DNA from: Actinomadura physcomitrii
Lineage (GTDB): Bacteria > Actinomycetota > Actinomycetes > Streptosporangiales > Streptosporangiaceae
Assembly: GCF_008923205.2 (NCBI RefSeq)
Contig: NZ_WBMS02000018.1
Location: 129,430-193,429, forward strand
Reading direction: 5' to 3'
Length of the DNA stretch: 64,000 nt
The notes under the pieces were generated by a model that saw nothing but the letters and a program-made list of their open reading frames with translations, did not search any database and had not been told where the DNA came from. Position numbers and translations under genes: made by a program. Below, piece by piece: positions 34,759-42,161 of this stretch (position 1 is its first letter; each line of letters opens with the position of its first letter).

Positions 34759-37211
34759 GCGGTGGCGTCCAGTTCGGCGGTGAGTGCTTTCACGAGCGCG
34801 TCGTCGCCGAGCCCAGCCGCGGTGTGCTCGTGGACGTCGACGATCGTGGCGCCCAGAAAGCGGGTGAGCTTGGAGTAGTCGTCGTAGGCGTACTCCTGCA
34901 GCAGCGGCAGCACCTCGTTGCGGACCACGGCCGCGAGGTCGGCCGTATTGTCGATGCGGTCGCCGCCGGGCATGAAGAAGGAGTGCCCGATCTGCCGTTC
35001 CCGTCCGAGTTCGGCGACGACGCGGCGGTTGAGCTCGCGCAGCAGCAGGCCGAGGTCCAGGTCGTCGACCTTGTAGCCGTCCAGGAGGCTGGCGTCGGGG
35101 AGGAGCTCATGGAAGGCGAACCGGCGGCGCAGCGCGGAATCCAGGAGCCGGATGCTACGGTCCGCGGTGTTCATCGTCCCTAGAATGCTGACGTTGCGCG
35201 GGACCGCGAAGCGCCGTCCCGACGGGAGCGTGACGTGGATCCCGCGCTTGTCCGGCTCGAGCAGTGTGATCAGCTCGCCCAGGATCTTGGGCACATCACC
35301 GCGGTTGATCTCGTCGATCAGCAGGAGGTAAGGGCGGTCGGGGTTGGCGGCGGCCGTTTCACAGACCCTTGTGAACACCCCGTCCCGCAGCACGAGCTTC
35401 AGCCCGCCGTCTGGGGCTTCCGCAGGCCGGAACCCCTCGATGAAGTCCTCGTACCCGTACGCGGGATGGAAGGTCACCTGGGTGAGATGCCCCGCCTCCG
35501 AAAGGGCGTCCAGCGCGCGCCGGAAGGCGGCTGATCCGTAAGGGGCCACCGGGTCGAGCTTCAGGTCGGGCAGGCGAGTGGCGAGCCACCACAGGGCGAA
35601 ACGCAGGCTGTGGTAGGTCTTCCCGGTTCCCGGTGGACCGTAGAGGACGACCTGGCCTTTGCGGGTGAGCAGGTCGGCGATCTGCTCTAGCGACGACTCG
35701 ACCGAGTCGACGGTCGGCGTCGGGGTCGTCGCGTCCTGTGACCGACCTTCCTTCAAGGCCCGCCAGAGATCCGCGGGGACAGTGGCGACGGTGACGGTCC
35801 CCCAGGAGGTCTTGGGTTCGGCGAGTGTCTGTGCGTAGCCGGTGTCCCATTCGACCGAGACGGTGTGCCGGAACTCCGGACGGTCAGGACGCCACTTGTA
35901 GCCTTCCTGAGTGACCGTGCCGACACCGAGGACCTCCTTGACACCCTTGTTGGCCACCACGAGATCCCCTGGCTGGAGGTCCATCAGTCGCCACAACTCG
36001 TTGGCCTTGGCGGAGATCTTGCTTCTGTTGCCCTTGTACTCGTCGCTGTAGGCGTCTTCGAACGCCGTGCGGTAGTCGTCCGGGGAGACGAAGTCGGTCA
36101 GATCCCCGACGTCGTCCCAGCCGACGCAGATGTATCCGCCCGTCCGGCAGTCGTCCCAGAACCGAGCTTGCTCCCCGGGAGCGATCTTGAGAATCGTTCT
36201 CGTGACCGGACGCGGGTCGGCCCATCCGTACAGGAACATCGCGACCTCGTACGGGTGCCATCCGGCGAAGCGCTCGTCCGCGTCGATGAGTTCCTTCAGT
36301 CGCTCGTGCGCGGCGAACGCCTCCAAAGACGTGGCGGCGGTTCCGGACAGGTGAAAGATGAAGGCCCGGACGTGATCGCGGCTGCTGATCGGGAGGATCG
36401 TGTCCGGGAAGTAGACCGAGATGGCCTTGGCCGTGAGCGCCGGGCCCGAGCGGAGCGCGGTGATGGTGTCGATGTCGGTGAGCCGGCCCTCCGCGGCGTG
36501 GCCGAACGCCTCCGCGAAACCTGCCCGGACCGCATCCCAGGCGTCCTGCTTGTTGTCGTACCCCGAGCCGAAATACCAGGTCTCATCACCTCTGCGCCAA
36601 TAGATGAGGTGTTTGCCGGCGTTCCCGCCCTTCATGCTGCACAAGTTCGGGGTGCCGAACTCCATCCGGTAGCAGAAGGAGTCCTTCGAGCTGGAAGTTC
36701 CGAGGGCGTATCGCTCAAGCGGCATCGACGGCCACGAATCCAACGGGAAGTCATGGACGACCTGGGCGATCTGCTCTTTTACCGCCGCGATCCGTTCAGC
36801 ACAGGCCCCGCGATCGAACTCGGCGAGTGCTGCAGACAGCGGTTTGGGTGGCACGCGGACTCCGTGCGCCGTGGAAAGAGGGATGAGCGTACAGGTTCGA
36901 CAGACCTGCGAGACCAGGTCACCCTTGCCGTTGCGCAGCTCTACCTTGGCAGCGAAGGCACGACGCCCTTCAGAGTCGTCTCGGGGCGCGGACTCGATGA
37001 TGCGGCGCCACAGGTCACCCTCCGGATCGGAATAAGTCCTTTGTGCCTCATCGTCTTCGGTCAGGTGCCCACAGTCCTTGCGGTGGTGTATCGCCGTGCC
37101 AGTGCCACCGGGACAGATCACCATACCCGGTGAAGTCGTCAGCTCGAACGCCTGGCCGTCGTAATGGACGATTTGGCGTCCGTCGGCTACTTCCTCCACG
37201 GTCACTGTCAT
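34755..37211 (-). CDS. mcrB: McrB-type GTPase with EVE-like domain
   Basis: An 818-residue protein. Residues ~1-110 hold Cys/His pairs (DCGHL, VCRTC) that may bind zinc. A helical region follows with LPISSRDHVRAFI. About 350-480 resembles an EVE/PUA-like modified-base reader (GGYICVGWDDVGDLTDF, LVVANKGVKEVLGVGTV). The AAA+ core has LYGPPGTGKTYHSLRF (~520), LLIDEINRGDVPKILGEL (~630) and the McrB signature TMNTADRSIRLLDSALRRRF (~680). It likely reads a modified base and powers McrC. The ATG at 37211 is used; a GTG two codons earlier is possible. The N-terminal Cys/His region is not usual for McrB. Confidence 0.9.
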   Translation of the reverse strand: MTVTVEEVADGRQIVHYDGQAFELTTSPGMVICPGGTGTAIHHRKDCGHLTEDDEAQRTYSDPEGDLWRRIIESAPRDDSEGRRAFAAKVELRNGKGDLVSQVCRTCTLIPLSTAHGVRVPPKPLSAALAEFDRGACAERIAAVKEQIAQVVHDFPLDSWPSMPLERYALGTSSSKDSFCYRMEFGTPNLCSMKGGNAGKHLIYWRRGDETWYFGSGYDNKQDAWDAVRAGFAEAFGHAAEGRLTDIDTITALRSGPALTAKAISVYFPDTILPISSRDHVRAFIFHLSGTAATSLEAFAAHERLKELIDADERFAGWHPYEVAMFLYGWADPRPVTRTILKIAPGEQARFWDDCRTGGYICVGWDDVGDLTDFVSPDDYRTAFEDAYSDEYKGNRSKISAKANELWRLMDLQPGDLVVANKGVKEVLGVGTVTQEGYKWRPDRPEFRHTVSVEWDTGYAQTLAEPKTSWGTVTVATVPADLWRALKEGRSQDATTPTPTVDSVESSLEQIADLLTRKGQVVLYGPPGTGKTYHSLRFALWWLATRLPDLKLDPVAPYGSAAFRRALDALSEAGHLTQVTFHPAYGYEDFIEGFRPAEAPDGGLKLVLRDGVFTRVCETAAANPDRPYLLLIDEINRGDVPKILGELITLLEPDKRGIHVTLPSGRRFAVPRNVSILGTMNTADRSIRLLDSALRRRFAFHELLPDASLLDGYKVDDLDLGLLLRELNRRVVAELGRERQIGHSFFMPGGDRIDNTADLAAVVRNEVLPLLQEYAYDDYSKLTRFLGATIVDVHEHTAAGLGDDALVKALTAELDATA

Positions 37212-37325
37212 GGTCACGCGATCCCCCCAACGCTCGCGGACAGTCTCTCCTCGTGTCCGCGCTGTGCGCTACCGGATCAGGCCAACAGAGCGTGTCTGTG
37301 ATGCCGACCCAAGCAAGGGCAACTA

Positions 37326-37830
37326 AGCGATCTTGACGAGCCCGGGCGGCTGACCAGCGAACCTTGCAGGTGGGTCTGCGGCCAGGAAAGCCAGGTGGGC
37401 GTGGGCGACCATGGCCAAGGTGACGTGCCGGTACCAGGCGGTGTGCTTGCGGACCGGGTGGTAGTCCAGGCCGACCTCGTTCTTGGACGCATGGAAGCAC
37501 TCCTTGCCACGCCGCCCGGTCCAGGCCGGCGGACGCGGCATCGGCCTCATCGCCGGTCACCCAGGCGAACACCAGCAGCGGATCATCGCAAGCTCGTTCG
37601 ATCACCCGCCAGGCCGGCTCCGGCTTGGTCGCGAACCGCGCGTGCTCGGGCACGCCGGCGTCGTCCGGCCGCTCTTGCGTTCCGACCCGCCCGGCAGGCC
37701 CGGCGAATACGACCAGGCCCGCAACCGAGGCTCCCGACGCCCGAAGAACGGCATCACCACCTGCACAAACAGCTCATCGAACTCATCAGCCCACCGGCCG
37801 GGGCGACATCTTCTACAGTGGGGGGCACGG
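37326..37830 (-). mobile_element. Degenerate IS701-type transposase
   Basis: Three reverse-strand pieces in different frames match one transposase: FDELFVQVVMPFFGRREPRL (N-terminal, 37715-37792), FATKPEPAWRVIERACDD with VFAWVTGDEA (~37552-37640), and ECFHASKNEVGLDYHPVRKH with WYRHVTLAMVAHAHLAF (to ~37380). The middle is deleted and at least two frameshifts are present, so it is dead. It fills most of the 828-bp space between mcrB and the membrane protein gene; the rest (37831-38045) shows no gene. Confidence 0.7.
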
Positions 37831-38045
37831 CCACCGCCGATCGGCTGGTTCCAACACACCCACACGATCACAGCGGTGGCCGTCTCACGTCCCAATTTCG
37901 ATCAGACCGAGATCTCCAAGTGCGACTGGAGTACTAACGTCCAGGCCAGGCAATATGCACCTGTGCATGCGTTCCCGGCAATGAGGGTATCCCACGAGCA
38001 AACGCTTGCCACACCTGCTGGGCGAAGTGATCAAGAGGAGCCCGC

Positions 38046-38807
38046 ATGTCTGTCGGATCGATGCTCGGCACGATTGATCGGTATAGCTGGAAGGCTCGCG
38101 TTCGTCCGGTGGTCCTCGCACTGCTACCGGTCGCGGCGGCGACGGCGGCCACAGCACCGGTATGGGCGAATGGTAGGAGAGCGTGGATCCTAGTTCTACT
38201 GGTAGGCGCCCTGCTGCTGATTGAACCGCTGGGCCGGGCGAGGGGCAAGAAACTGGAGAACTCCCTCTTCGCCGAGTGGGGCGGAAAGCCGACCGTTCAG
38301 ATGCTGCGTTACAGTGGACCGCTGAGCGACGCTCATCAGAGCTATCTGCGCACCCGTGTGCAAGAGATCGTCGGGACGTCCCTGCGTATGCCCTCCGAGG
38401 CGGAGGAACGCGCCGACCCCGTTCGAGCCGACGAGGTCTATGAGACGGTCGGAGCCGTCCTGCGCGCCCGTGCCCGCTCCTTGCGAGGAACGCAGCTCGT
38501 GGCCGAGCACAATGGCGAGTACGGCTTTCGCCGTAACGCGCTGGGACTACGACGCTTGGCACTGGCGGTCTGCCTGATCAGCCTGGCCGGGCTCGCCGCG
38601 GTGGCGGTGTGGGCCACGATGTCCGATGAGCCGGTGAGCGTTTCGGCGATAGTCATGTGGTCCGTTATGACCATCGCGGACATCGGGATGCTGACGTTCT
38701 GGTTCGCAGTGGTACGCCCAGGCTGGGTCGAGACCGCAGCCTGGGAATACGCCAGGCAACTCTACGAGACTGCCGCCGTGTCCGAAGTCGGCAACACGAT
38801 CGGCTAG
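38046..38807 (+). CDS. Four-TM membrane protein upstream of CHAT gene
   Basis: A 253-residue protein with two transmembrane segments near residues 20-37 and 46-61, a ~110-residue soluble middle and two more near 172-192 and 199-221. I cannot name a family. The 2TM-soluble-2TM plan resembles SLATT or S-4TM-type membrane effectors of conflict systems, but no diagnostic motif is seen, so this is only a shape comparison. An AGAGGAG ribosome site precedes the ATG. It lies 99 bp upstream of the TPR-CHAT gene on the same strand, suggesting cotranscription and a possible role as membrane-acting partner or target of the protease. Confidence 0.8.
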   Translation: MSVGSMLGTIDRYSWKARVRPVVLALLPVAAATAATAPVWANGRRAWILVLLVGALLLIEPLGRARGKKLENSLFAEWGGKPTVQMLRYSGPLSDAHQSYLRTRVQEIVGTSLRMPSEAEERADPVRADEVYETVGAVLRARARSLRGTQLVAEHNGEYGFRRNALGLRRLALAVCLISLAGLAAVAVWATMSDEPVSVSAIVMWSVMTIADIGMLTFWFAVVRPGWVETAAWEYARQLYETAAVSEVGNTIG

Positions 38808-38906
38808 TCCCAAGCCTGTCATGCGCCGGAGTTTCTTCGACCTGCGGTGCGGCGCCTTACCCTCACCACGTCGGCGGACGGCGGCCGCGACCTTTAGACT
38901 GGAGCG

Positions 38907-41900
38907 GTGAAGAGGTCTTCGGCCGCTGCGGGCGATGATTCGCTCGTGGCCGAGTTGGCTGCAGCGAGAACAGCGCTGAAGTCCGCCGAGCCAGGCTCGG
39001 CGGACTTTCTTCGGGCAAGGGTGCGGCTCTACGAACTGCTGCAGCAATATCTTGAAACCGTCGATGACGACCCCGGTCTCTCGGAGCTTGAGGACGAGTC
39101 CATAACCGTCGGGCGGTCACTTCTCGCCGACGACCTCGACACTGCGACCCGGCGGCTGGTCGAGGTCTCTCTCAGCGTTGATCTGATCCGACGCTACCGC
39201 CGCCTGGGCCCGGGTGCGGTCGATGACCTGGACCATGCGATATCCCTGGGCCGCCGGCGGGTCGAGGCGGAAGACGACGCCACCTGGGTGACCGACCGGG
39301 TGAACCTCGCCGGCGCGCTTCTGACGTCATGGAACGACCGGGATCGGGTCGACCACCTGGATGAGGCCGTGCCGCTGCTCGAAACCGCGCTCGCCGACGA
39401 CGGCATCGACGCCGAGGGCAGGTCCTTCATCGCCGTGACGCTCGCCGCGGCGTACATCAACCGGTTTGACCTGGCCAGGCGGGCAGAAGACCTGCGAAGT
39501 GCCATCAGAACGCTCCGGAGCGTCCTCACAGAACACGTTCCGTCCACTTTCATCGGCGCGATCATCAACCTCGTCAACGCACTGCTGACCGCCCACGAGA
39601 CCGGGGTGGACGTCGGAGATCCGCTGGACGAAGCCGTTGCTCTGATCGAGAAGGTGAGCGCCACGTCCGGCGGCGGACCCCGCTCCTCCGACTGGCGGTA
39701 CGCCGTAGCCCGCGTCCGCCTCGCCCAGTTCGACCACGGCGGGGACGGCGAACACCTCGATCAGGCCGACACGGCACTGTCGGAAGCCCTGGCCCTGCTC
39801 GACGACGACTCCCCCGATCGAAGCTCCTATGTGAGCACGGCGGCCGTGCTGGCCTTCGCCCGCTACAGCCATGGGGGCAACCGTCGTCACCTGGAAACCG
39901 CCATTTCCGCGACGCAAGAGGCTCGGTCCCTTGACGGCATCAGCCCGCAGGACCTGGCGATCCTGGCCAATCAGACTTGCCTGGCCATGACCGAGCGCTT
40001 CCATCTGGACGGAAACCGCGATGATCTCGACCAGGCGATATCGCTGGGCCGGGAGGCGCTCAATTCCAGCATCCGCCTTGATGTCGAGGGGGCGCTGCGC
40101 GTCAACCTCGCCCACGCGCTCCATCAGCGCTTCGAACTGACCGGCGCCCGGCGGGACCTGACGGAAGCCATCGTCAACGCCGTCTCGGCGCTCCGGGTCC
40201 GCACCCCGTCGCCGGAACGCGCCATCGCGCTCAGCACGGCCGGACTGCTCTACGAGAGCAAGGCGCAGATGGCGCAGGCCGACGGTGACGCGCATATCGC
40301 GCAGGCAGACCTGGACCAGGCCATCGGCTACATCCGCGAGGCGTTGTCGTTCACATCCGACCAGTCTCCCGACGCCGTGACCTATCGGACGCACCTGGCA
40401 TCGTGGCTGTCCTCACGCGCCGAACTGACCGGCTCCGAGACCGATCTGGACGATGCGATCTCGCACTATGAGACGGCGCTCGACCAGGCACCGGAGGACT
40501 CGGTCACCGCCGGGCTGACCTCGTTCAACCTCGCCTGCTGCTATGCGTCCAGAGTCGACCGTGACGTCCGGGCAGGGGGTCGCGCTGGGCAGCGGTCCCG
40601 CAACGACCTCCAACGTGCCTGCGACCTCTGGGACGACGCCCTGGCCGCAGGGCAGCCCTTCATCAGCCAGTTCGCGGGACAACGTCTGGGCGAGGTCGCC
40701 TTCCGGATGGGCGAGTGGGACAAGTGCGAGCAAGCACTGACCTTCTCTCTCGACGCCGCGCGAGCTCTCACGGCGCGCAGGCCGCGTCTGGCGGATCGGG
40801 AACGGGCGCGATTCGCCGTGCAGGGAGCCGCGTCCCTCGCCGCGGTGGCCGCGACGCGGGCCGGATCACCGCAGCGGGCCGTCGTCCATCTGGAGCAGGC
40901 GTCGGCGACGCTCCTCGCGGAAGCCGCAGGGCTCCCCGCCGACACGGTCCACTTCGACGAGATCGTTGAGGCCGCCCGGCACCTCGGCGGCCCTCTCGTG
41001 TACTGGGCGGCCACGGATTACGCCGGGTTGAGCCTGATCGTCACCCCAGACGGTTCGGTCACGCCGGTTCCGCTTCAGGTGACGATCCGGGAAGCGGCCA
41101 AGGTGATCGAAGAGCTCCGGGCGGCGTTCGCAGCGAACCCGACCGACACGGAGGCCCAGCTCGACGAATGGAATGCGGCCGTTGAGGACGTTCTGCGGTG
41201 GACGTGGGAGAACTTTGTCTCGCACGTCGTCGGCGTCCTGGGGGCGGTCGACACCGTGGGGCTGATTCCCATCGGACGGCTCGCCGCGTTGCCGCTCAGC
41301 ACGGCCCGCGTCCAAACCGGGCTGTACGAGCTGACCGTGCCCTGTGTTCTGCCGAACGCGCGATCGGTCCGGCGCGCGCCGGCCTGGCCGGCGACGCCGC
41401 GGGCCGCCGTCGTCTGCGACGCGGGTAAGGGCGACGATCATCTTCCTGCGATCACGTCCGAGGGAGTGCGCGTGGCCGCCTGCTATGCGCAGGCCGACCA
41501 GTTCGTCGCCGCATCGGAGGCCGGCGCGGCTCCGCCTCGGCGAGTGCTGCGCCGGAGCGAGGTCTCTGCAAAAGAGCCGGCCGCCCACCCCGTTTCCGCC
41601 TCAGCGGACGTCGCCGACGAACTCATCGGCTACCTGAACGGCATCGATGTGGGCCACATAGCCTGCCATTTCAGCATTAAATTTGACGATCCGTTCGATT
41701 CGGTCCTGCATTTCAAGTCCGGCGTCCGGCTGGCAGAAATCTTCGGCCGGCACCTGCCGGATCCGGTCCACCTGGTGCTCAGCGCCTGCGACTCGGGACT
41801 CAGCGGAACCCGCCTGCCGGACGAGGCGATAGGACCGGCGTCCCTGCTGCTCGCATCCGGCGCACGTTCTGTCCTGGCCGCACTGTGGCCTTTGGACGAT

Positions 41901-42047
41901 GCGACCGCCCCTGATTTCATGACCGAATACCATCGGCGCCTGGCCTCCGGACACGCCCCGGCCACCGCCCTCGCGTTGACCCAGCGCGCTGTCTCCCTGA
42001 CGTCGCCGACAGCCCTCTGGCCGGCTTTCGTCCACGTCGGCACGTAA
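38907..42047 (+). CDS. TPR-CHAT protease-like protein
   Basis: A 1046-residue protein starting with GTG. About residues 60-720 are TPR-like helical repeats with recurrent D-LD-AI-L-R/A-E units (for example DLDQAISLGREAL, DLDDAISHYETAL). Residues ~720-1046 are a CHAT domain (caspase/separase fold). The predicted dyad is His in VGHIACHFS (~914) and Cys in VLSACDSGLSG (~960). The C-terminus ends ALWPAFVHVGT. CHAT proteins are cysteine proteases in bacterial immunity and programmed death, with TPRs as sensor or scaffold. A near-full TPR paralogue lacking CHAT is encoded at 45083. No gRAMP/Cas7-11-like gene is present, so it is not a Craspase. Confidence 0.9.
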   Translation: MKRSSAAAGDDSLVAELAAARTALKSAEPGSADFLRARVRLYELLQQYLETVDDDPGLSELEDESITVGRSLLADDLDTATRRLVEVSLSVDLIRRYRRLGPGAVDDLDHAISLGRRRVEAEDDATWVTDRVNLAGALLTSWNDRDRVDHLDEAVPLLETALADDGIDAEGRSFIAVTLAAAYINRFDLARRAEDLRSAIRTLRSVLTEHVPSTFIGAIINLVNALLTAHETGVDVGDPLDEAVALIEKVSATSGGGPRSSDWRYAVARVRLAQFDHGGDGEHLDQADTALSEALALLDDDSPDRSSYVSTAAVLAFARYSHGGNRRHLETAISATQEARSLDGISPQDLAILANQTCLAMTERFHLDGNRDDLDQAISLGREALNSSIRLDVEGALRVNLAHALHQRFELTGARRDLTEAIVNAVSALRVRTPSPERAIALSTAGLLYESKAQMAQADGDAHIAQADLDQAIGYIREALSFTSDQSPDAVTYRTHLASWLSSRAELTGSETDLDDAISHYETALDQAPEDSVTAGLTSFNLACCYASRVDRDVRAGGRAGQRSRNDLQRACDLWDDALAAGQPFISQFAGQRLGEVAFRMGEWDKCEQALTFSLDAARALTARRPRLADRERARFAVQGAASLAAVAATRAGSPQRAVVHLEQASATLLAEAAGLPADTVHFDEIVEAARHLGGPLVYWAATDYAGLSLIVTPDGSVTPVPLQVTIREAAKVIEELRAAFAANPTDTEAQLDEWNAAVEDVLRWTWENFVSHVVGVLGAVDTVGLIPIGRLAALPLSTARVQTGLYELTVPCVLPNARSVRRAPAWPATPRAAVVCDAGKGDDHLPAITSEGVRVAACYAQADQFVAASEAGAAPPRRVLRRSEVSAKEPAAHPVSASADVADELIGYLNGIDVGHIACHFSIKFDDPFDSVLHFKSGVRLAEIFGRHLPDPVHLVLSACDSGLSGTRLPDEAIGPASLLLASGARSVLAALWPLDDATAPDFMTEYHRRLASGHAPATALALTQRAVSLTSPTALWPAFVHVGT

Positions 42048-42161
42048 TCCTGTTCTCAGCCCGAAAAATCAACCTGAGCCATCACCCTGCGCTTACCGAA
42101 ACCGGTATTATTCTCGACGGTCGGTTTCTCGCATGGTTTACCGAAGCGGTCGGATTGGTCA

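Noticed and set aside
38907..42047. Possible Craspase (TPR-CHAT with Cas7-11)
   Set aside because: No gRAMP/Cas7-11 gene, CRISPR array or repeat-spacer pattern is present in the window.
42094..42151. Direct repeats TTACCGAA before the 42162 gene
   Set aside because: Only 8 bp are shared and no promoter consensus is clear; insufficient to call an operator.
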